In this document: piece after piece, positions 11,771 to 21,048 of the stretch
How the letters are laid out: each line of letters begins with the position of its first letter
Position numbering within the stretch: the first letter of the stretch is position 1
Assembly (NCBI RefSeq): GCF_905475465.1
Contig: NC_062242.1
Span: 9,389,501-9,453,500, forward strand
Direction of reading: 5' to 3'
Origin: Pieris napi
Taxonomy: Eukaryota; Arthropoda; Insecta; Lepidoptera; Pieridae
Length of the DNA: 64,000 nucleotides
Program-made: the position numbers and the translations under genes
Notes under the pieces: model-generated
What the model was told of the DNA's origin: nothing
Database searches by the model: none
What the model saw: only the letters and a program-made list of their open reading frames with translations

Positions 11771-12214
11771 TAATTTATTTTATTATTTAAAACCTACATT
11801 CTACAAACCAACCATTCTAGTATTTACTACAATTCGGACAATATTCCGAAATTTTCCTAACTTCGGAGACTATCAAATTTCGGCGTCTGTAATCGAAAAC
11901 CATTGTCACGTCTTATAATAACCATAAACAGCCCGCAACGGGTACTTAGTGAAAACGATACCAGATAATTTCGAAGCATTATTGATAGATAGATTACAAT
12001 TCATAGCTTAGTAATCTAGGTTGCCAGGAATTGTCCGGCAATGTAATACATTAATGACAGGATCTCTATTACGTATTTCTATGGTATCTTTTTGGCTTAA
12101 TAAGTACCGTACCGATTGTCACTCAATGCACCATCCATTTTTGGAAGACCTTGAGATATCAGAATTAGAAGAATGAGGGTTTGTTTTTGCAAATAAATTT
12201 TAATTTTAATTGTA
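11771..12214. other. no gene recognised
   Basis: AT-rich spacer between a SINE and a foldback element; nothing recognised. Confidence 0.45.
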
Positions 12215-12462
12215 CAGCCCTGCGATTCTGTAACCCACTTTTCGAACACACAGAGCGGTTTTGCGCATCGGCGGTCGCTCTCAAATCAGTCGTGAAGCAG
12301 TCATTTTATGATTTGGCATTCTGAAAAGGTGGGAGCTTGTAGTTTATTGTTTATCAGAATGCCAAATCATAAAATGACTGCTTCACGACTGATTTGAGAG
12401 CGACCGCCGATGCGAAAACCGCTGTGTAAGTTCGAAAAGTGAGTTACAGAATCGCAGGGCTG
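12215..12462. mobile_element. Foldback MITE-F copy 2 (best preserved)
   Basis: The termini CAGCCCTGCGATTCTGTAAC and GTTACAGAATCGCAGGGCTG are perfect inverted copies. Arms of about 105 bp pair along almost all their length, including TCAGTCGTGAAGCAGTCATT and its complement. The loop of about 30 bases contains GGTGGGAGCTTGTAGTTTAT. No open frame is present, so it must be mobilised in trans if at all. I see no clear target-site duplication. Confidence 0.92.
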
Positions 12463-12650
12463 TTGTCATATGCATTTCCCAGAGAATAATTTATTGTATA
12501 TATATTACTGTTATTATCAGGCAACGTATTAATATGAATATTTAATATTAAACCATTGAAAATAATGACAGAATCATATTTTAAATACAATATACAATAA
12601 TTTTAATATAATCATTAATTGAAAAAAGTGTATAAAGTCAAGTTATTTTT

Positions 12651-12908
12651 TTTCCTTTTTTTTTTAATATGGCTCTGGCACGGTTTGTGCATAAGCCAGC
12701 GTCAAGTATAAGATTTTTATAATTCGTACTTTTTGCCTATGAAATTCGACCATGTCCTCCATGTACGGTTTAGGCACTCGCCCGGTACCGCACAACCCTC
12801 CCAAAGGCCGAGAACAAACTTAAATTAAACTTGCCCTCGAACCGGGAATCGAACCCGGTACCTCTCACCTAGCTGCCACTTAATAAGACCGCTAGGCTAT
12901 TAGGCCCC
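12651..12908 (-). repeat. SINE-B copy 2
   Basis: Same family as 1661-1908, with GAACCGGGAATCGAACCCGG (B-box side), CTGCCACTTAATAAGACCGC and a T run on + (A tail) at the left. I could not define its target-site duplication. Confidence 0.85.
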
Positions 12909-14444
12909 CATTCATTGTAGTTATTAACGGTTAGTATCTGTCAAAAAATTTCATCAAAATGTTCTCGGGCAAATGTGTCCAGTTTTAAAACAAATAATAA
13001 GTATTAACCCGTAACGCCAGGAAACCTGAATTGTTATTTTCAATTTAGCGCACATCACTTCAGAAAAGCATTTCTCTTCGCACAAAAGCTTGGCAAATAT
13101 AGCGACAGCCTACTTTTATGTTCAAACAGTAAACACGCTCGTAATACCAACACATGCGGTGGTCCTACTGAGAGCGGAGATTTTTATTAAATGTTTTATA
13201 CTTAGGTACTTTTTAACAGAAATCAGGTTAGTTAGGAGACAGTTCAAAACTGTTTGATTTGAAATGGTTTTGGCGTAAAGAAAATGTTTTCAATATGAAC
13301 ACCAATATTAATGGACTTTAAAACTATACTTAAATCATTGTGAATTTTTTTATTTGTCGGCTTAAGGAACTTTTAAGTAACCTTTAAAAAGAGGAAAAAT
13401 TTAATTTAAATCCTTAGTCAACTATAATTTTAACACGTATTATCGTATAAAGAAAGCAGTGTTTTCAAAATTATTTCTGTCACTTATAAACTTCAAACAG
13501 TTTCTATTATTTGATTCGATTTCTTACTAAATATGTTTAATAAAACAACATAATCCGATTCTTTTGAAGGGAGCCGCAATTTTATTTGATTCGCATAGCA
13601 AATAGAATGGATAAAATTATTTTAATTTTTAGACATACTGAGCATACTAAGCTTTTAAAATATATAATTTTAATATTACACTGGGAAAACGATTGCTACA
13701 TCCACAATGTTGTATTCATATTATATTTACAATATAATGATATATATGTATAATAATATTGTTGTAAAATATACAAGAAAATATGACTTCACAAATTTTA
13801 CACACATATACATCAATTATATTAGAACATAAACGTTTTAAACTAGAAAAGAAAAAAATTAAACACAAGCAAACGGCAAAAAAACTAAATAGAAACTTAA
13901 ACCTCATTAAAAGCGTGATACACATAACTACGGTAAGTAGGAAGATTTTTGTAAAATATTTTCATTTATGTTAGTAAGTTGTAAAAGCGAGATAGCCTAT
14001 TCACTGGAGCCTTTGAAGTAGTCGTACACACATAGTAACGATACAATTTTGGCGTAAGCTTATCTCTTGTAGAAATCGCTTATACTTAGGCAATCCCACA
14101 GCACTCATTCCTAAACCATTTGTTTTGTTTTATTGATCATTACCTGTATTTTATAGCAGGATCCGAACCGACCGATTTTCCTAGTTTAATACGAGAGGAA
14201 GCGTGTTATTTTTATTACGTGAAGGCGATGAGTGATGTAAAACAATCATTATATGGTTGGTTAGATTGGTTTCACCTTTTTTGTATTTAACTTTGAAATC
14301 AAATTAAATTAAATGTAGATGTGAGTTGTAAAATGAAATTCAAAGTCTGTTGTCTTCTATTTTGATACACTAGAGGAGTTGGATTAGATATGTCGTACCT
14401 AATATTGACCAATTTGACATAGTCAAGGGGCTTTATTTTACCTT
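12909..14444. other. no gene recognised
   Basis: AT-rich sequence. The overlapping 63- and 69-codon frames on opposite strands at 13716-13974 are Lys/Ile-rich low-complexity frames, as expected by chance in AT-rich DNA. Confidence 0.45.
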
Positions 14445-14610
14445 CTGCCTTGCGATTCTGTAACTCACTTTTCGAACTCACACAGCGGTTGTTTTGTTTA
14501 TCAGAATGCCAAATCATAAAATGACTACTTCACGACTGATTTGAGAGTGACTACCGATGCGAAAACCGCTGTGTGGGTTCGAAAAGTGAGTTACAGAATC
14601 GCAAGGCTGG
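14445..14610. mobile_element. Foldback MITE-F copy 3 (internally deleted)
   Basis: The left terminus CTGCCTTGCGATTCTGTAAC and right terminus GTTACAGAATCGCAAGGCTG are intact. The left arm jumps from CACACAGCGGTT straight into the loop end (TTTATCAGAATGCCAAATCA), so most of the left arm has been lost. Confidence 0.85.
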
Positions 14611-15120
14611 TAAAGATATGTTTGCTTACAAACAAATAGAAATGATTTTTTTTCATTCCGATCGAAAAATCGGTCACAAAATATACTATGACAAACGTGT
14701 AATACTGGCCAAATTAAAAATCTATTTCACAAACTTTTTGACAGTACAAATTGACAACTTCTATCACGTAATGTAAAATTTTTGAATCATGTGATTATTT
14801 TCTGTTAAAAATTTTGCGACATTATATTTCTTATCCTTTTGAAAAGCTATGGTTAAATTTAATACTGTAAATGTAAGTATTATTATTTAAACTATATATA
14901 TAATATATATAATCTAAAGTTAAAACTCCGCTTGGTGTTCATTATTTTCGTGATATGTATGAGACTTCGTTTTACTTAAATGAGTTAAAATTTTCTATTT
15001 TAAAATATTTCCAATACATTGTATTATAAATTAGAGACATATCAAAAAGAAGACGTTGAATAGTATTCAAACATTTTGAATTACAGAAGACTGATAGCTG
15101 ATAGAGCATATACATCAAAC
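14611..15120 (+). other. region upstream of the first orphan gene, with candidate splice acceptor
   Basis: No core promoter is evident. A TTACAG ending at 15086, behind a T/A-rich stretch, is a plausible 3' splice site. The frame is open from that site to the first ATG at 15121 (RLIADRAYTSN), so an upstream exon, coding or untranslated, is possible. Confidence 0.4.
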
Positions 15121-17688
15121 ATGGGAAGGATTAAGGACAAGCCACAACTATTATTCAAAAACTCAAACCATACCTTTAATACATACTCTAAAACGTGCTC
15201 CGCTTTTTCTGAAACAGTTACAAAGAGTATTATAATGCAGCTAAAGAACAAGATAAAAAAGAACAACTATTATGATTACGGAGGTACGATAAAGCGTGAT
15301 TTGAGTGTTGAAACAGATATTTGTATTTTAAGAAGGTACGTTAAAGAAAACAAAAGTAAAATTCAAAAGAGACAGTTATCATGTGCCAGATTTAAGTATT
15401 CTATAAATAATACAGATAAAGAAGTCATCGAAAAGTCAAAAGCCGATAGCAGTGCATGTGGTGATAGCCAAGGCAAAATTGACAGTGCTCATCTTAAAGT
15501 AGATCTTACGACTTTAGTTGTTGATAATTTAAAAACTTTATTAAATGACTGGATAAGAAAGTACTTGTTAGAAAACGATAAAACGAAACAAAAGATTGCG
15601 ACTGTACTTGACTCTCTATTGCATAAAGTAGAACTAGAACATTCTTCATCAGGAACTTATACTGTAGATGTTGAAGTTATTAATGAGACACAGACCACGA
15701 ATTCGATAACATCAAAGAGCAAAAAGGGACAACTTAGTATAAAGTCTCGTAGAAAATTATCATCACAGACCGTACCATTGACAGGTCAACGGGTGAAACT
15801 AATATCAACATTAAGCGTTCCCAAAATATTATCGAACAGTAATAAAAATAAGTATAACAGAAGTTACTTCAACTACCATAAAAGTTCAATTAATAAGCTG
15901 CTTTCTACTTCATCCAGTTGCAACATTTTAGAAATAAAAACAGAATCACTAACAAAACGTTGCGCGACGTATCAAAATTTACGATGGGAAAAAATCAGTA
16001 ACCACAAACAGTTTAGCTTTGTTCAGGAACCTACACCTACTGTTAGTTCTGTTAATTTCTTAACTAAAAACGAGAGTATAGACTTAATTGAAGATACTAA
16101 ACAAAAAGAAAATATCTCACAGCTTGATATTGAAAGAGTGCATAGAAGTAAAGAACATTTGGACATGTCACATAGCGCCAAAATGAAACTTAACGATCAA
16201 TGCAAACAACATAAAAATAAAACAATTAAAAGGCAAACAACGCACCCTACATTCCATTTTAGCAAAGGGAAAAAAACATTTTCATGTCAAAGCAAACGAG
16301 TGCCCCGAAAAACACGAAGGAATAAAGTTCTTAAGCATATTAAAGATGTGTTCACATATTTTGATAATTGTGAGTGTATCAAGGATTTAAGATTTGATAT
16401 TCATATTAATATATTGTCTGATAATAATAGTAATAAACCAAACGATTATTCCCCGGAAAATGTATATGGCGACGGTAAAATTAAAAATAATACAAAATTA
16501 ATATGCAATAATAACCCTGTAAATCTACATACTAAGAATATTCATTCTGGAATTAGATCTAGTAATATCTCAAGGTCTTCCAAATATGAGTCCAGAGAGT
16601 CCAGAATAATTTCTCTTCTGGATGGTGCAATGAGTCACAATCGGTTCTTATTAAGCCAAAAAGATACCACAGTATCTCCACGTAATAGAGATCAGCAGAC
16701 AGGTACCTCTGGTACAGAAATTTTTCGAGATATAAGTGAGATAAAAGACATTATTAAGAATCTGGTTAGTGTAGCTGAGCACATGGCTAAACATCAAGGT
16801 AATAACAAGTTAACAAGAAACGAAGCGACAGAAATCATTACTCCTCATAGGTCTACTTCAAAAGTTTTGAAAAATTCTATTGCAATACAATGTGTTACCA
16901 CTGAAACAAAGAATGTAAAAACGTCAGACTTGAAATTTGAAAACAAAACACCAAAAAAAGAAACTGAAGAATTTAACTTCAACCCTCGATTAACAAAAAA
17001 GAGTACTTCGTATCGAATAATAGAAAGCGAATCCCTTCTTCAAATTCACGATTTGACTTCTAAGCCTAAGAAATTAATTGAAAAGAGAGCTGATGATTTG
17101 TTGCAAACTGAGTCTTTCCCTAAATCACAAGCATTACTTGATGTGCCGGTTATAAACCATAACAGAAAATTATTAGCATTCTATTGTGACAAATGCATAA
17201 AATCAAAGCAATGCGTGTACAATTCTTGTAATCATAATGTTCCATATGCAAATATGTACTCAACCTGCGGATGTGAAAATCCCTATGATAACTTTAGACA
17301 ATTAAAGGTAGAACATTGTCCCAATATAAATTATTCTGAGGTAGAAAGGAAACGTGTGCAATGTAGTGCTGGTAATTGTTGTGCAATGCCCGGAAAAACT
17401 TGTATCGATGTAGAAGCTGACGCAGAAAATTCAGATTCACTTACAGAAGTAGATGGAACAAGTGAAAAAAAATTTATTGTTACGAAACGTAGTATAAGTT
17501 TTAAAGAAGGTTGTTTTTACTGCTTTCTTTTATGGATTCCAATATTAATAATAATGTGGCTTTTTTATGTATTTATATTGAAAGTATACCTTGAATCTAA
17601 AGATAGTTCGACTAAGTCTCCACAAATATTGATCAGTAAAAATAATTCTTCTATGTATGCAATATCAATGGCTGATTTGGGGTTTTAA
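15121..17688 (+). CDS. orphan Ser/Lys/Asn-rich protein with Cys-rich block and C-terminal membrane anchor
   Basis: I do not recognise this 855-residue protein. I start it at the first ATG (15121). The frame stays open upstream to a non-ATG codon at 15076, and a TTACAG at 15081-15086 suggests the exon begins at 15087, so a further 5' exon is possible. Most of the protein is polar and basic and likely disordered. Predicted helical stretches lie at about residues 128-174 (DLTTLVVDNLKTLLNDWIRK) and 538-562 (ISEIKDIIKNLVSVAEHMAK). Residues 689-761 hold eleven cysteines, beginning CDKCIKSKQCVYNSC. A hydrophobic segment at about 799-820 (CFLLWIPILIIMWLFYVFIL) is followed by a tail of about 35 residues ending ADLGF. 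No signal peptide is seen, so a tail-anchored or single-pass protein with a large cytoplasmic or nuclear part is my inference. It lies 190 bp upstream of a second protein of the same design. Confidence 0.8.
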   Translation: MGRIKDKPQLLFKNSNHTFNTYSKTCSAFSETVTKSIIMQLKNKIKKNNYYDYGGTIKRDLSVETDICILRRYVKENKSKIQKRQLSCARFKYSINNTDKEVIEKSKADSSACGDSQGKIDSAHLKVDLTTLVVDNLKTLLNDWIRKYLLENDKTKQKIATVLDSLLHKVELEHSSSGTYTVDVEVINETQTTNSITSKSKKGQLSIKSRRKLSSQTVPLTGQRVKLISTLSVPKILSNSNKNKYNRSYFNYHKSSINKLLSTSSSCNILEIKTESLTKRCATYQNLRWEKISNHKQFSFVQEPTPTVSSVNFLTKNESIDLIEDTKQKENISQLDIERVHRSKEHLDMSHSAKMKLNDQCKQHKNKTIKRQTTHPTFHFSKGKKTFSCQSKRVPRKTRRNKVLKHIKDVFTYFDNCECIKDLRFDIHINILSDNNSNKPNDYSPENVYGDGKIKNNTKLICNNNPVNLHTKNIHSGIRSSNISRSSKYESRESRIISLLDGAMSHNRFLLSQKDTTVSPRNRDQQTGTSGTEIFRDISEIKDIIKNLVSVAEHMAKHQGNNKLTRNEATEIITPHRSTSKVLKNSIAIQCVTTETKNVKTSDLKFENKTPKKETEEFNFNPRLTKKSTSYRIIESESLLQIHDLTSKPKKLIEKRADDLLQTESFPKSQALLDVPVINHNRKLLAFYCDKCIKSKQCVYNSCNHNVPYANMYSTCGCENPYDNFRQLKVEHCPNINYSEVERKRVQCSAGNCCAMPGKTCIDVEADAENSDSLTEVDGTSEKKFIVTKRSISFKEGCFYCFLLWIPILIIMWLFYVFILKVYLESKDSSTKSPQILISKNNSSMYAISMADLGF

Positions 17689-17878
17689 ATGAAACAAAAT
17701 ATAAATCTTAAAAAACTAAAATGTTTTATTATTTATAAAAATATACTGGCGTTGAACATAGGATCATAAAAGTCACAAAGTCATAGGACCTTTACAATTT
17801 TTTTTTATGTAAGATACTTGTGGTCATTACGTGTAAATAAACTTTATTTTATTTATTACAGATATTAGATAAAAAAAG
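17689..17878 (+). promoter_or_regulatory. intergenic spacer with poly(A) signal and candidate splice acceptor
   Basis: AATAAA at 17836-17841 could serve as the poly(A) signal of the upstream gene. TTTATTTATTACAG ending at about 17860 looks like a good 3' splice site 18 bases before the ATG of the downstream gene. The order signal-then-acceptor in so short a spacer would fit two alternative transcripts sharing an upstream exon, or a 5'-UTR intron in the second gene. Confidence 0.45.
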
Positions 17879-19840
17879 ATGAGTTCAAGTTATAAAGAAC
17901 ACCGACCTAAATCGGCAAAAGCACATCCTCCTAAATGTCAGCCTACATACGTCGTAGCATTCTCTTTAAATGAAAATGAAGATACAATGAAAGCAGTAAA
18001 TGATGACAAAAACCTTGATGCGACCATAACGTATTCAACAGTGGTATCAAGTGTTAGAGATCCAACAAATAATACTATAAGTAGCATAACTTCAATTTTG
18101 AATGAAATAATTGACAATATGACTGTTAGCAACGAGGATGACAAAATAAAACAGTCTGTAACCGAATACACTATTGAGAAAAACCTTGAAGAAAATCACC
18201 AATCAAACGTTTTATTTAACAGTAACCTCGGATTAGGGGATATTAGTTCATCGAACACAAGTACAGACACAATTCGCAATACATCTGATTCAAGTAATTT
18301 AACGATATGTAGTAATGTTGGATCTTTACCGACTGAAAACTCAAACACAACTCTAAAACATCAACAAAAACATGACGATTTATATTCTAATTTCATCATT
18401 CCTCTGACAAGTAAATGCACCATTTTTTCAGCTAAAAATAATGAGCAGCTGGAGGAAGTGAATAAAATTGCAAAAAACAGCAGTATTTCTTGTAATACAG
18501 CTGAAAGTTTAACAATAAACATACCAAGTGGCATTCATATTCAGGTTTCCAAATCTAAAAGTTCTTTAATACTAGATAACGTTATTACACCATACAAGAC
18601 TGATTGTATAAACGTTGCCTTAGTGCAAATGGAGAGGAGTCCTATAGTTACTTGCAGCAAAGAAAAAATTAATTCTAAAGTTAATGAGAATAAATCAAAT
18701 TCTCTTATATTACCAAAAAATATTCCCAATCCAACAACAGACTATAGTAAATCGTATCTGGTCTCTAAAATGTATAATGAAAATGAAAATAGTGAAACAA
18801 CACTTGTAGGTTCTGTATTTTCTGGATTTTCGAGTAGTAATGATGAACGTTTACACAATACTGGATCAAGTATAAACAAGACTAATGATTCCATGTGCTC
18901 TTTGACATCACGTTCTCAATATTATTCCAGTACCGATGAAAAGCTAGAAGATTCTTCTGTAAAACCTAGTCCAATTTCCAATACCATACCTACGACCAGT
19001 GATGTAGAGTATGTAATAGACACAAATCACGTGATAATAGCAGATGACATGCGTAAGCTATATCCATTAAAAAGTAAAGGCGATGGTCAGCAGTTTATGA
19101 ATAAATTTACAGAAAATTTAATTAAGAAGACCTTTGACATTAAAGATAATTTTCAAAAGAACGTGACCGTCACTTTACCGAATGAGTCTACTATTCAAGA
19201 AATACTGACACAGAGAGAAAATGTACAAAAGTTATCATGCTCCGAAGAGTCGAGAAATTTTCAGCCATTTCCTGATATGTGGGAAAAAATATCTTTAACA
19301 CTTGATATAGCTATAAAAAGATTAGAGGAATCATTGAGTGACAAGATACTAAATGAACTGAAAACGACGTTGCATAAAATAGAACATTTTGCTAACCAAA
19401 TTTCACTTCAGAAACCAAACGAATCTGGCGATGTAGATGCAATCGAGAAAGGAGAATCAAATAATGATGAAGGCATGCAATGTAATATTATACAAAGCTA
19501 TGTGATAGACAATCTAATGATCAAACTGAGCGAAGAAGACCAATCAGAAGGGAGTGCTAGAACTAAGATCCTGAAAGTAAAACACCCAAAAATGTTAGCC
19601 GACACTTTTGAAGTTCTTAAAGCGTACAGTAAGCCCGTTTCTATACCAACTGGTGAAGGTGATTCCTTGAGGGTGTCGTCTGGAGAATCAGAAATATCTA
19701 CGCAATCTCGAAGGCGGATACTCTTTCATGGCCCTTTGAGATTTTTAAGAGAAAATAGCGTTGTCCTTGGCAGTGTCCCAGCATTTTTTGTTTACATGTT
19801 GGTAATTTACGGTTTCGTTATGTTGGTTGTAAAAGTTTAA
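17879..19840 (+). CDS. orphan Ser/Asn-rich protein with C-terminal membrane anchor
   Basis: I do not recognise this 653-residue protein. It starts at ATG 17879, right after a candidate splice acceptor. The N-terminus is basic and Pro-containing (EHRPKSAKAHPPKCQPTYVV). The next about 440 residues are Ser/Thr/Asn-rich and look disordered. Residues 465-509 (starting PDMWEKISLTLDIAIKRLEE) form a likely amphipathic helix or coiled coil. A basic patch (SRRRILFHGPLRFLREN) precedes the only hydrophobic segment, about residues 628-650 (LGSVPAFFVYMLVIYGFVML), which ends three residues from the C-terminus. That makes it a candidate tail-anchored protein. It shares general design but no obvious long sequence match with the 855-residue neighbour upstream; the two could be an old duplication or co-expressed partners. 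The long intact frame argues for a functional gene. Confidence 0.8.
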   Translation: MSSSYKEHRPKSAKAHPPKCQPTYVVAFSLNENEDTMKAVNDDKNLDATITYSTVVSSVRDPTNNTISSITSILNEIIDNMTVSNEDDKIKQSVTEYTIEKNLEENHQSNVLFNSNLGLGDISSSNTSTDTIRNTSDSSNLTICSNVGSLPTENSNTTLKHQQKHDDLYSNFIIPLTSKCTIFSAKNNEQLEEVNKIAKNSSISCNTAESLTINIPSGIHIQVSKSKSSLILDNVITPYKTDCINVALVQMERSPIVTCSKEKINSKVNENKSNSLILPKNIPNPTTDYSKSYLVSKMYNENENSETTLVGSVFSGFSSSNDERLHNTGSSINKTNDSMCSLTSRSQYYSSTDEKLEDSSVKPSPISNTIPTTSDVEYVIDTNHVIIADDMRKLYPLKSKGDGQQFMNKFTENLIKKTFDIKDNFQKNVTVTLPNESTIQEILTQRENVQKLSCSEESRNFQPFPDMWEKISLTLDIAIKRLEESLSDKILNELKTTLHKIEHFANQISLQKPNESGDVDAIEKGESNNDEGMQCNIIQSYVIDNLMIKLSEEDQSEGSARTKILKVKHPKMLADTFEVLKAYSKPVSIPTGEGDSLRVSSGESEISTQSRRRILFHGPLRFLRENSVVLGSVPAFFVYMLVIYGFVMLVVKV

Positions 19841-19917
19841 TATAAATTCAAAAAGTTAAGTTTTGTTTTAATCTAATATATTGTAAACCTAGTTAAATTT
19901 TTAAGGGAAAAAATATT

Positions 19918-20250
19918 ACTGACTAGCTGGCCTGGCGAACATCGTATCGCCTAACAGTCGATTCTTTATTTTTTTTAAATACTTATTCTGCTATTCGGGA
20001 CCCAGTTTGCTAGTAAGATAAAAAAAAAGTTGATAAGTCAACAAATACATTATGCCAAAAAATAAAAATTTACCTTCCCGGAACCCCTACACACTAACAT
20101 TTGAACTTTATGCTATGGTAATAAAGTCCAATGTGACTTTTACGTATTATTACGAATATTTTGTATGAGAATATAGAAAAGTGTTGTTTTTAGACTTTTT
20201 CACTCAATATTTTTAATTTTCGCTCCGTAAGAACCAACCTCGTACTTCAA
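19918..20250 (+). repeat. dispersed repeat of the GCTGGCCTGGCGAACATCGT type
   Basis: CTAGCTGGCCTGGCGAACAT opens the stretch. It is followed by CTATTCGGGACCCAGTTTGC and CTTCCCGGAACCCCTACACA, motifs typical of a dispersed lepidopteran repeat (Helentron-like or LINE 3' region). It begins only about 75 bp after the stop of the upstream gene and may contribute to its 3' UTR. Confidence 0.45.
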
Positions 20251-21048
20251 GGAATATTATACGTTGTAACTACATAATACTCCTCCGGGTAAATAGGTAG
20301 CGCTAGTAATACTAATTACCTAGCTACCGTTGTCATTACAATTTTGTTTTATTGATACATTTCAGTAAACTTAAGCTGGAGGGGCACGTGAAATGAACAC
20401 TTTATAATGTGAAGTTTGAATTTCTTTAATCTAATTTCATCATCATTTATAATTATTTTTATAAAACCTATCTGAAACTGAGATTTAAAACCTTAATCTA
20501 ATATTGTTTAGCAATTCCTTTGGATTGTACGTTTTGTTCAGGTTAAGTTCCAAACAGCACATGAATTTGATTATTTAAAATCCCTCGTCAATCGAGTTAT
20601 ATAACCTAACTTTATATAAGTATAAATAGGGAACAGATTCTGAAACCTGAGCTCAAGAGAAGTAGCGCCACTTATCTTTTTTATATATAGGATCACCTTT
20701 TATATAGCAGCGTGACGCTGATTTTTCTGTTTTTTTTTTCGCAGCAGTTATAGTTGTTATTTTCATATATTAAAAAAAATACATAATGAAAAAATTAACT
20801 AAATATTATTATAGGCACTAGTAAAACTTTTGTTAGTTCACTCAACAGATAATTAAAAAAGGGCCGTTAACGTATGTAAATCGTTGACTGATGTAATACA
20901 GTGTAACGTAGCGTGTAATAGTATGTGCCCTTTTAAGAAGGTTAGTTCCGGCGGAAGATGTCGCTTTCTGACGTACCCATTGGGCACATTAAAGTAAAGC
21001 CACTGTAGCACGCCGAATAGCTGTCCTTGTCATGTATTATAATATATA
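20251..21048. other. no gene recognised
   Basis: AT-rich spacer with short C+G patches and no open frame or recurrent repeat. Confidence 0.45.

Noticed and set aside
13716..13974. Two small overlapping genes on opposite strands
   Set aside because: Both are AT-driven low-complexity frames with no conserved features or splice context.
15076..15120. Start of the first orphan gene at the TTG codon 15076
   Set aside because: The codon is TTG and overlaps a likely splice acceptor (TTACAG at 15081-15086). The first ATG in frame is 15121.
15121..17688. KASH-domain (nuclear envelope) protein
   Set aside because: The C-terminal membrane segment plus about 35-residue tail fits the topology, but the tail ends ADLGF, not the PPPX end of KASH peptides, and I see no spectrin repeats.
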